5,675 bases of DNA from Acidimicrobiales bacterium. Lineage in GTDB: Bacteria > Actinomycetota > Acidimicrobiia > Acidimicrobiales > Ilumatobacteraceae. Below are positions 1 through 5,675 of this stretch, one piece after another (position 1 is the stretch's first letter; each line of letters opens with the position of its first letter). The notes under the pieces are model-generated. The model had not been told where the DNA came from. It worked only from the letters and a program-made list of their open reading frames with translations, and ran no database searches. Location: NCBI GenBank assembly GCA_030833305.1, contig JAURHL010000131.1, forward strand, positions 1 through 5,675, given 5' to 3'. The position numbers and the translations under genes were made by a program.

Positions 1-1
1 T

Positions 2-1120
2 GCAGACAAGGTCAGCAGTATTTTCGTGCCTGTGGTGTTTGCAATCAGCGCTAGCACATTTGGTGTCTGGATGTATCTCGATGGAGATACCGCAAAAGCA
101 TTTACGGCGGCAGTTGCAGTACTTATCATCGCGTGCCCGTGTGCCTTGGGTCTGGCCACGCCCGTCGCGTTGTTGGTGGGCACCAGTCGCGCCGCGCGCG
201 AGGGCATCATCATCAAGGGTGCGCACGTGCTGGAAGCGACCCGCGCCGTGGACACCATCGTGTTCGACAAGACGGGCACGCTCACCACCGGCACCATGAC
301 GTTGCAGAGCGTCGACGAGATCGAAGCCGGTCACCTCGCCGCGGTGTTGGCCCTGGAATCCAACAGCGAACATCCCATCGCGCGCGCCGTGGTGCAGGGG
401 TTGCGCGAGCGAGGAGTGGTGGCCGCGCATCCGGTGGAGGATTTCGTCAACATCCCGGGCATCGGCGTGTCGGCGGTGGTGGACGGACGCCGGGTGACGA
501 TGGGTCGGTCCGCGCACGGCGACGATGCCGGTTCCACTCTCGTGGAAGCCACGGTCGACGGTCGCGTGGTGGCACGGCTGGCCGTGAGCGACCAGGTGAA
601 GCCGGCGGCCGCGGCGATCGTGTCGCAACTGCGCGCGCTCGGCGTGCGCCCGATGATCGTGTCGGGGGACTCCGACGGTCCGGTGCGGCGCGTGGCGGCC
701 AGCGTTGGTGTCGATCTCGAAGACACCCGCGCGGCCGTGTTGCCCGCCGACAAGTTGCGCATCGTGCACGAACTGCAGGCCGCCGGTGCGACGGTGGCGA
801 TGGTGGGCGACGGCGTGAACGATGCGGCCGCGTTGGTGGCCGCCGACCTGGGCGTGGCCATGGGCACCGGCACCGACGCCGCCATGGAAGCCGGTGACCT
901 CACCATCGTGAACGGTGATCTGGCCAAGGTTCCGCGTGCGCTGGCGCTCAGTCGTCGCACGTTGGGCATCATTCGCGCCAATTTGTTCTGGGCTTTCGCG
1001 TACAACGTGGCGGCTTTGCCGCTGGCGGTGGCGGGGCTCATGAATCCGGTCATCGCCGGTTTGGCCATGGCGCTGTCGAGCGTTTTCGTGGTCACGAACA
1101 GCCTTCGTCTTCGACGCTGA
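2..1120 (+). CDS. Cu(I)-translocating P1B-type ATPase, C-terminal half (5' end cut by window)
   Basis: This is an inner-membrane ATPase that exports monovalent copper using ATP. The 372 residues visible are the second half of a protein usually about 700-800 aa long; the N-terminal metal-binding domain and first membrane helices lie off the left edge. The frame is open from base 2, so the GTG at 26 is an internal codon. Seen in order: the CPC ion-binding motif (codons at 134-142) followed by ALGLATP, the phosphorylated aspartate in DKTGTLT (266-286), the SEHPIA motif of the nucleotide-binding domain (His codon at 371), and the GDGVND hinge (806-823). The last two helices carry AYN and MALSSVFVVTNSLRL, the YN and MxxSS residues typical of the Cu(I)/Ag(I) subgroup P1B-1. 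It ends convergently inside the last codons of the next gene. Bases 1 to about 130 have lower GC and different codon choice from the rest. The family is certain; copper rather than silver preference is inferred from the helix signatures. Confidence 0.95.
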   Translation, partial: ADKVSSIFVPVVFAISASTFGVWMYLDGDTAKAFTAAVAVLIIACPCALGLATPVALLVGTSRAAREGIIIKGAHVLEATRAVDTIVFDKTGTLTTGTMTLQSVDEIEAGHLAAVLALESNSEHPIARAVVQGLRERGVVAAHPVEDFVNIPGIGVSAVVDGRRVTMGRSAHGDDAGSTLVEATVDGRVVARLAVSDQVKPAAAAIVSQLRALGVRPMIVSGDSDGPVRRVAASVGVDLEDTRAAVLPADKLRIVHELQAAGATVAMVGDGVNDAAALVAADLGVAMGTGTDAAMEAGDLTIVNGDLAKVPRALALSRRTLGIIRANLFWAFAYNVAALPLAVAGLMNPVIAGLAMALSSVFVVTNSLRLRR

Positions 1121-1973
1121 CCGTCAGCACCTCGCGGGCCCGCTTCAACGCGGACGCGCGGCGGTTGCGCGCCGAACGGGCGTTGATGCCCAACGCATCT
1201 CCGGCCTCGGCGGAGTTCACGTCGTTCATCACCGAGCGCAACATCTGGATGTCGGCCGTGCTCAATCCCGAACGTGCCAGATCGGCCAGAAGTGCCTCCA
1301 CCTCACCGTCGGCCGCCACCGGATCGTGTGAACCGTTCGCGCGAGCGTGGTTGGCGCCGGCCAGGTCCAGCACGCGGTCTCCGACCACGGTTTCGATGGT
1401 GGCGCTCTTCAGTCGCTTGTCGCGCACGAAGGCCGCGTGATACTCGATGTCGCGCAAGAGGTTGGCAGCCACCCGACGTGAGCGACGCTCGATCGGATAC
1501 TTGGCGATCACCACCCAGGCTGCCGACACCACGGCCTCGAATGCGCCGATGGTTCCGTTGTCGGTGATGGGCGCCCGCTTGGTGGCGATGGACAACATGG
1601 CCGGCATCAATCGCTGCAGCATCACGCGGGCGGCCAGTTCGTCGGTGGCTGCTCGCCGCTGGATGAGACCGAGGTAGTGATCGGAGTCGTCGTCGTCCGA
1701 GCGACCGTCCAAGCCCGACCGAATCAAGAGTTCGTCCAGGTGCCCGATGGGCAACCCCGGCAACCCCCACGCGTTCACCTGGCGCAACAGGCGACGATTG
1801 CCGCACATGGCGGTCCATTCCAGGTACAGGGCATGGGCCACCGGGATGCGTCCGGAGATGGTGGGTCGACCACCGCGGGACACGGTGTGCAGGTCGGGGC
1901 GCACCTCGCAGGGCAGGTCCCACGGTTTGAGTGAGGTGGCGGGTGGATCGAGGACGGGTGTGTGGTCGTTCAT
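1092..1973 (-). CDS. Sigma-70-like / HTH regulatory protein
   Basis: This is a 293-aa soluble protein, probably a DNA-binding regulator of sigma-70-like design. Using ATG 1973 as residue 1, residues about 234-283 (1125-1274) form a helix-turn-helix resembling sigma region 4: SGLSTADIQMLRSVMND, then SAEAGDALGINARSARNRRASALKRAREVL. Residues about 103-130 (IQRRAATDELAARVMLQRLMP) and 152-182 (AWVVIAKYPIERRSRRVAANLL) resemble the helical core of region 2, though no firm -10 recognition motif is visible. An acidic run DDDD is at about 93-96. The first ~95 residues match no domain I recognise. An in-frame GTG at 2000 would add nine residues and has a weak purine-rich stretch (GGGGCGAG) five bases upstream; ATG 1973 has no clear ribosome binding site, so the start is unsettled. 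The gene is divergent from the EccC-like ATPase, and its 3' end overlaps the copper ATPase by 29 bases. The HTH is well supported; true sigma activity is only a possibility. Confidence 0.8.
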   Translation of the reverse strand: MNDHTPVLDPPATSLKPWDLPCEVRPDLHTVSRGGRPTISGRIPVAHALYLEWTAMCGNRRLLRQVNAWGLPGLPIGHLDELLIRSGLDGRSDDDDSDHYLGLIQRRAATDELAARVMLQRLMPAMLSIATKRAPITDNGTIGAFEAVVSAAWVVIAKYPIERRSRRVAANLLRDIEYHAAFVRDKRLKSATIETVVGDRVLDLAGANHARANGSHDPVAADGEVEALLADLARSGLSTADIQMLRSVMNDVNSAEAGDALGINARSARNRRASALKRAREVLTVSVEDEGCS

Positions 1974-2027
1974 GACCCGACCACATCGCGGTGAACTCAC
2001 TCGGGCTCGCCCCGCCGATCACCGTGG

Positions 2028-2063
2028 TTCACCCGGACTCTCACCGGTGACGGGGACGGTGAA
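2028..2063. promoter_or_regulatory. Symmetric operator-like array of TCACC/GGTGA half-sites
   Basis: The pattern TTCACC-N7-TCACCGGTGA-N7-GGTGAA is exactly symmetric about 2045/2046. The central ten bases (2041-2050) are a perfect palindrome, and the outer arms (2028-2033 and 2058-2063) pair perfectly, while the seven-base spacers do not. Same-direction half-sites are 12 bases apart, near one helical turn. Two more half-sites lie nearby: TCACC at 2019-2023 and GGTGAA at 1990-1995. The array sits between two divergent genes, 22 bases before the ATG of the EccC-like ATPase. It looks like a binding site for a dimeric or tetrameric regulator; the regulator's identity is not shown by the sequence. 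GGTGA also occurs inside coding DNA of this GC-rich genome, so chance contributes to the background. Confidence 0.5.
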
Positions 2064-2072
2064 GGTTCGGTG

Positions 2073-2085
2073 GCATCACGGATGC
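2073..2085 (+). promoter_or_regulatory. Small hairpin abutting the start codon of the EccC-like gene
   Basis: GCATC-ACG-GATGC is a perfect five-base inverted repeat with a three-base loop, ending directly before ATG 2086. It occupies the place where a ribosome binding site should be, and no Shine-Dalgarno sequence is visible at normal spacing; a GAAGG at 2061-2065 is about 20 bases away. If it lies in the transcript it could limit translation; if transcription starts at the ATG it is only a DNA dyad. A five-base stem is short, and chance is a real alternative. Confidence 0.3.
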
Positions 2086-4836
2086 ATGACCGCGCGACCG
2101 TTCCATCGCCCGCCACTGCGACCGTGGGAGGAACCCCGGGTCCCCGACTCGCTGCCACCGGTGCCGACGCCCTTGATGACCGACGGCGACACCGATGTCA
2201 CGGGTCGTCTGACCGCGCTTCTGCCGGGCATCGTGACCGCGGGACTGTTCGGTCTGGTGACCGGGAACATGACGTTCGCGGTGGTGTCGGTGGTCGCCGC
2301 GTTGCTGACCGTGGCGGTGTGGCGACTGGATGCGTCGCGTCGACGACGCCGGCGCGGTCGTGAGATCGAGGCCCGCGACCGGGAGCGCGCCCACCTGGAA
2401 GCCGATCACGTGCGTCAGTGGGATCGGTGGCATCGGGCGTGCGCGAGCCGCCTTCGTTACGAACATCCGAACGCGCACGAGCTGGCCACGTTGGTGGCCA
2501 CCGGTGACGAACGGCTGTGGCACTGGCGTCCGGCTCGACACGACGACGTGTGGAGGGTGTCCGTCGCTCGCGGGAGCGAGACGGTGAGGGTCGACGGAAC
2601 CGAGGTGACCGTCGTGGTGGATGACGTGCCGCGGTTGGTCGACCTCGCCCCCGGTGCGGTGGTCGGGGTTCACGGATCGTCGGCGACGGCGGCGGCGCGG
2701 GCGATGGCGGTGCGCCTGTGCGTGCGCTCGGGTCCGGCCGACTGGCGCCTGACCGCTTGGCCCCGTTCGGTGAGTCGAACGATCGGTCTGGCCGGAACGC
2801 CCCATTCCGATGCGCACGCGTCGCACGTGGTGTGCGTCGTCGACCGACCCGAACGTTGGGTGGAGTACTCGCGACTGCGGGGGAATGCCTGCGTGATCGT
2901 GATCGCCCATCGGCGACACGAACTGCCCGCGGAGTGTTCGACCATCATCGCCGCCGACGAGGTTGAGGGGATGGACGCGACGACGGCCGACACCGTGATG
3001 CGCGCGCTGTGTCGCTGGACCGACCCCGAGTTGTTGGAGGCATCCGTGAACGACGAACGATCTCGCATCGACGGCGCGACGCCGTTCGCGGTGGTGCTGG
3101 GCGACGACGATCTCGGCCGGGAGTTTCGGATCGACATCGTGCGCGACGGGCCGCACGCGGTGGTGGTGGGGTGCACCGGGTCGGGGAAGAGCGAACTGCT
3201 CCTGCGATGGCTCACCGAGATGGCCGCAGCCGTCGATCCATCGATGCTGAACATCCTCGCGGTGGATTACAAGGGCGGCTCCACCAGCGACGTGCTGGCG
3301 GGATTGCCGCACACGGTGGGCGTGCTCACCGACCTGGACCAGTCCACCGTGGCCCGTGCGGTGGCGGCGTTGCGGTGCGAGTTCCGCGATCGCGAGGAGC
3401 GACTGCGAGCCGTGGGTGCGCGAGGTATCGACGATTGCGCGGACGGGACGATTCCCCGACTGTTGGTGGTGGTCGACGAGGTGGCAGCCCTGCGCGCGCA
3501 ATCACCGGAGTTCCTGCACGAACTGTTGAGCATCGCCCAGCGGGGCCGATCGTTGGGCATCCACTTGTTGTTGGCGACACAACGTCCGCAATCCCTGACG
3601 TCCGACATCGTCGCCAACAGCGACATTCGCGTGGTGTTACGCGTGTTGAACGCCGGAGACAGCGTGGACGTGGTCGGTTCACCGGTGGCGGCGTCGTTCC
3701 CCCGTCACTCGCCGGGTCGCGCCGCAGTGTCGTGTTCGGGGTCCGAGCCCGTCGTGGTGAACACGCACATGTCCGCTGGGTGTGGCTCGACGGGAGAACC
3801 GGCTCGCTCGCTGTGGTGTGCGCCTCTTCCGTCGCCTCTGGTGTCCGAACCGGATCCCGGGACGGTGGCCGTGCTGGACGACATCGATCGCCGCCGTCGT
3901 GTCGTCATCGGACCTCCTCGTGAATGGTGGTTGATCGTCGGTGATCCCCGGACCCGCGCCAAGGCATTGGCGACGATCTCGGCGCGGATCGAGATGATCG
4001 TTGTGAGCGCCAACGACTGTGACGCGGAAACCATTCACCGAACCGCGTTGGCGCTGGAGTCGCATTCCGTTGGCGCCGTGATTCTCGACGGCGTGGACGA
4101 CATCGTGTCCCACTGTTTATCGGACGCGGCGAGCCGCTTGGCCTGGGGTCGCTTGGAGAAATGGCTCTCATCGTGGGAGTCGGGCATCGTCGTTGCCACG
4201 TGTGCGCGGGAGTCGGGAACTCCGTTGGTCGTACGTGATCGGTGCTCACGAACGTTCCGCATGGTCGACCGTGACGGTGGGTTCGAGACCCTCCTCGACG
4301 GACGGGATGTCTTCGGGCGGTTCGTGGCGTCGACCAGTCCATGGATTCCGCCGGCACCCTTGCGTCTGCCGGTTCGCATCGAACGTGACGGAGTCTTCGC
4401 GGTCTTCGCCGACGATGGTCGCGCGGTGGAGTTGTCGACGCGTGATCCGTGGCGCGTGATGATCATCGGCGAGTCGGGTTCGGGCCGAAGTGGTGCCGCG
4501 CGCTCGTTGGCCGAACACTGGCGACGCGAGCGTGGTCATCTGGCGCGTCGATTGGTGGTGGTCGATCATGACGTGGTGCCGCACGAAGCGAACTTCGACG
4601 ATGACGACCTCGACGTGATCGCCGTCGCCGACCCTCTGGCGTTGCGCCACTCGTTCGATCACTGGGCTCACGCCGTACGTCGGCACAGAACCGGACTGCT
4701 TCTCGGGAACGCGGCCAATGATCACGCCGATCTTTTGGGTGCCGCACCTCCGCCGCGCCCGTACACGATCGCGCCCGGTCGGGGTGAGTGGGTGCAACAC
4801 GGCATCGCCATGGGCATCGTGCAGGTGACGGTCTGA
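2086..4836 (+). CDS. EccC-like FtsK/SpoIIIE-family membrane ATPase
   Basis: This is a 916-aa membrane-anchored P-loop motor of the kind that drives type VII (ESX-like) protein secretion. The N-terminus has the EccC-style proline-rich stretch FHRPPLRPWEEPRVP (residues 6-20), two membrane helices (about 41-60 and 63-79), then a cytoplasmic arginine run (85-90). Module 1 (about 330-560) is intact: Walker A GCTGSGKS (362-369), VDYKGGS (393-399), Walker B LLVVVDE (459-465), AQRGRSLGIHLLLATQRPQ (484-502). Module 2 (about 605-760) has a degenerate loop GDPRTRAKA (from 619) with a Walker B-like VILDGVDD (665-672). Module 3 (about 785-916) has GESGSGRS (795-802), where arginine replaces the Walker lysine. 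The family EccC is usually about 1300 aa, so modules 2 and 3 are compact. The modules also resemble actinobacterial FHA-FtsK proteins, but I see no FHA domain. The frame stays open upstream to 1747, but that part lies antisense to the neighbouring gene; ATG 2086 fits the family N-terminus, with GTG 2047 or 2059 as alternatives. DNA translocation is less likely, since no FtsK gamma domain is present. Confidence 0.88.
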   Translation: MTARPFHRPPLRPWEEPRVPDSLPPVPTPLMTDGDTDVTGRLTALLPGIVTAGLFGLVTGNMTFAVVSVVAALLTVAVWRLDASRRRRRRGREIEARDRERAHLEADHVRQWDRWHRACASRLRYEHPNAHELATLVATGDERLWHWRPARHDDVWRVSVARGSETVRVDGTEVTVVVDDVPRLVDLAPGAVVGVHGSSATAAARAMAVRLCVRSGPADWRLTAWPRSVSRTIGLAGTPHSDAHASHVVCVVDRPERWVEYSRLRGNACVIVIAHRRHELPAECSTIIAADEVEGMDATTADTVMRALCRWTDPELLEASVNDERSRIDGATPFAVVLGDDDLGREFRIDIVRDGPHAVVVGCTGSGKSELLLRWLTEMAAAVDPSMLNILAVDYKGGSTSDVLAGLPHTVGVLTDLDQSTVARAVAALRCEFRDREERLRAVGARGIDDCADGTIPRLLVVVDEVAALRAQSPEFLHELLSIAQRGRSLGIHLLLATQRPQSLTSDIVANSDIRVVLRVLNAGDSVDVVGSPVAASFPRHSPGRAAVSCSGSEPVVVNTHMSAGCGSTGEPARSLWCAPLPSPLVSEPDPGTVAVLDDIDRRRRVVIGPPREWWLIVGDPRTRAKALATISARIEMIVVSANDCDAETIHRTALALESHSVGAVILDGVDDIVSHCLSDAASRLAWGRLEKWLSSWESGIVVATCARESGTPLVVRDRCSRTFRMVDRDGGFETLLDGRDVFGRFVASTSPWIPPAPLRLPVRIERDGVFAVFADDGRAVELSTRDPWRVMIIGESGSGRSGAARSLAEHWRRERGHLARRLVVVDHDVVPHEANFDDDDLDVIAVADPLALRHSFDHWAHAVRRHRTGLLLGNAANDHADLLGAAPPPRPYTIAPGRGEWVQHGIAMGIVQVTV

Positions 4837-4842
4837 CAGAAT
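4834..4842 (+). promoter_or_regulatory. Possible extended -10 promoter for a leaderless hydrolase transcript
   Basis: TG-A-CAGAAT overlaps the stop codon of the EccC-like gene; CAGAAT matches four of six positions of TATAAT and has an upstream TG as in extended -10 elements. It ends six bases before ATG 4849, the spacing that would start transcription at or near the start codon. The GGGGA at 4844-4848 touches the ATG, too close to act as a normal ribosome binding site, which favours leaderless translation. No convincing -35 box is visible. The hydrolase may equally be translated from read-through of the upstream gene. Confidence 0.3.
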
Positions 4843-4848
4843 CGGGGA

Positions 4849-5502
4849 ATGCGCACCACGCTCCCCTCGGGTACACCGGCCGAAATCCATCACGTTCCGT
4901 CGGCACCGTACGGGTTGGTGGTGCACCCCGACATGTTCGGACTACGTCCGTTGTTCGACGATCACGTGCAGCGGTTCGCCGAGGAGTGGGGCATGTCGAC
5001 CGTGGCGATCGAACCGTTCCCCAACCTCGCCGAGGGCGCCTCGCCCGAGGATCGGTTCGCCTCCATGCCGACCAAGCGCGACAGCGACGTGTTCGAGGAT
5101 CTGCGATTGGCCGCGGAGCTGACCGGCTGCACGACGGTGCGCATGATCGGTTTCTGCATGGGTGGCATGTACGCGTTCAAGGCCGCGTCCACCGGCATCT
5201 TCGATCGCATCGTGAGCGTCTACGGCATGATCTCGCTGCCCGAGGCGTGGCGCGGACCCGAGCAGGCCGAGCCATTGTCGTTGCTCGCCGCCGGCGACTC
5301 TGCGAGTGTCCTGGCCATTCTGGGTGGTCGCGACGTGTGGACACCCGAAGCCGACATCGAGAAACTGCGCGAGACCGAGACCACGATCGCGTTCTACGCC
5401 GACGGTGAACACGGCTTCGCGCACGATCCCAGCCGTCCGGCGCACCGACCCGCCGATGCCGCCGACGCCTTCACACGCGCGCGGAACTGGTTGACGCGCT
5501 GA
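4849..5502 (+). CDS. Dienelactone hydrolase family protein (alpha/beta hydrolase)
   Basis: This is a 217-aa cytosolic alpha/beta hydrolase with no signal peptide. The nucleophile elbow is GFCMGG with Cys103, as in dienelactone hydrolase (carboxymethylenebutenolidase), rather than the usual serine. The other triad members are Asp162 in ILGGRDVW and His188 in DGEHGF, giving the family's Cys-Asp-His order. The length is slightly below the ~236 aa of the type enzyme ClcD. Two residues differ from ClcD: the segment HPDMFGL puts Asp28 where ClcD has Glu36, and His192 stands where ClcD has substrate-binding Arg206 (HGFAH against HSFAR). The substrate is therefore unlikely to be simply dienelactone, and no other chlorocatechol-pathway gene is nearby. 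The start ATG is twelve bases after the EccC-like gene, so the two could be co-transcribed, though no functional link is apparent. Its stop is one base from the stop of the convergent Crp-type gene. Confidence 0.9.
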   Translation: MRTTLPSGTPAEIHHVPSAPYGLVVHPDMFGLRPLFDDHVQRFAEEWGMSTVAIEPFPNLAEGASPEDRFASMPTKRDSDVFEDLRLAAELTGCTTVRMIGFCMGGMYAFKAASTGIFDRIVSVYGMISLPEAWRGPEQAEPLSLLAAGDSASVLAILGGRDVWTPEADIEKLRETETTIAFYADGEHGFAHDPSRPAHRPADAADAFTRARNWLTR

Positions 5503-5503
5503 A

Positions 5504-5675
5504 TCAGCGGGCGCGAAGTTCCAAACGGTCGCGCATCATGATCTTGTAGCGACGCTCGTGCTGTTCGATCCAGCCCAGACGAATGAAGCTGCTGATGGCC
5601 TTGTTCACGCGCTCGCGTGACGCGCCCACCATGCCGGCCAGTTCTTCTTGGGTGACCGGAAGCACGAACTCGTCG
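5504..5675 (-). CDS. Crp/Fnr-family transcriptional regulator, C-terminal HTH (5' end cut by window)
   Basis: Only the last 56 residues are visible, reading leftward from the right edge; the cyclic-nucleotide-binding domain lies outside. The segment VTQEELAGMVGASRERVNKA is the winged HTH of Crp/Fnr proteins, with SRERVNKAISSF as the recognition helix. It is followed by the wing LGWIEQHERRYKIMMRDRLEL, close to the usual ending of actinobacterial Crp-like regulators. The gene ends TGA (complement of 5504-5506), one base past the stop of the hydrolase, and no terminator hairpin separates the two. The effector (cAMP or other) cannot be told from this fragment. Confidence 0.9.
   Translation of the reverse strand, partial: DEFVLPVTQEELAGMVGASRERVNKAISSFIRLGWIEQHERRYKIMMRDRLELRAR

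Noticed and set aside
331..1095. Open frame of 254 codons on the - strand opposite the copper ATPase
   Set aside because: Low-complexity Ala/Ser/Thr/Arg-rich translation with no domain; the + strand carries all the P-type ATPase motifs.
1303..2022. Second - strand frame overlapping the sigma-like gene
   Set aside because: Arg/Gly/Pro/His-rich translation typical of a frame-shifted shadow; the other frame has a coherent HTH protein.
2027..2033. GTTCACC pairing with GGTGAAC at 1990-1996 as a hairpin or terminator
   Set aside because: Seven base pairs with a 30-base loop and no T-run is too weak for a terminator; it is better read as part of the half-site cluster.
1747..2085. N-terminal extension of the EccC-like gene by 113 codons
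   Set aside because: The frame is open by chance: the added stretch lies mostly antisense to the sigma-like gene, has no domain, and EccC-type proteins begin shortly before the HRPP motif, which matches ATG 2086.
2041..3501. Long open frame on the - strand (about 486 codons) opposite the EccC-like gene
   Set aside because: It is rich in His, Arg and Gln, has no recognisable domain, and lies opposite a clearly conserved ATPase. Long antisense frames are expected in GC-rich DNA with this codon bias.
2086..4836. Call as a chromosome-partitioning FtsK or conjugative TraB-type DNA pump
   Set aside because: It has only two membrane helices, an EccC-like proline-rich N-terminus, several ATPase modules and no gamma domain, which fit the type VII secretion motor family better.
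4788..5408. Open frame of 206 codons on the + strand spanning the end of the EccC-like gene and the hydrolase
   Set aside because: Arg/His/Gly-rich shadow translation in a different frame from two genes with clear family motifs.

Overview
The window looks like chromosomal DNA of a high-GC actinobacterium. All genes downstream of about position 130 are strongly GC-biased. The Crp-type HTH fragment, the EccC-like FtsK/SpoIIIE ATPase and the sigma-like regulator are all of actinobacterial type. Class Acidimicrobiia (Ilumatobacter-like) is my best guess from gene style, but nothing in the window proves it. No rRNA, tRNA, CRISPR array, insertion sequence or prophage marker is visible, and no gene-free stretch exceeds about 115 bases.

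Layout, left to right. (1) The 3' half of a Cu(I)-exporting P1B-type ATPase on the + strand, cut by the left edge. (2) A convergent gene on the - strand, overlapping it by 29 bases, for a sigma-70-like / HTH regulatory protein of about 293 aa. (3) A short divergent intergenic region of about 112 bases holding a symmetric array of GGTGA/TCACC half-sites. (4) A 916-aa membrane-anchored FtsK/SpoIIIE-family ATPase with the N-terminal layout of the type VII secretion motor EccC. Its first ATPase module is intact; two further modules have degenerate nucleotide-binding loops. (5) Twelve bases later and co-directional, a small dienelactone-hydrolase-family alpha/beta hydrolase. (6) Convergent with it, one base between the stop codons, the C-terminal HTH of a Crp/Fnr-family regulator, cut by the right edge.

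The core of interest is the divergent pair: the sigma-like regulator and the EccC-like ATPase share one regulatory region that contains a 36-bp dyad, TTCACC-N7-TCACCGGTGA-N7-GGTGAA. A natural inference is that a regulator, perhaps the sigma-like protein itself, controls this 'orphan' translocase. No other type VII secretion component (WXG100 substrate, EccB, EccD, EccE, mycosin) is present in the window, so the substrate of the motor is unknown. The copper ATPase, the hydrolase and the Crp-type regulator look like unrelated neighbours.

The first ~130 bases of the copper ATPase have a clearly lower GC content (about 49% in bases 1-120 against about 67% in bases 121-240, counted by hand) although the reading frame is continuous. 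This suggests either recombination or a chimeric assembly edge at the conserved CPC motif.
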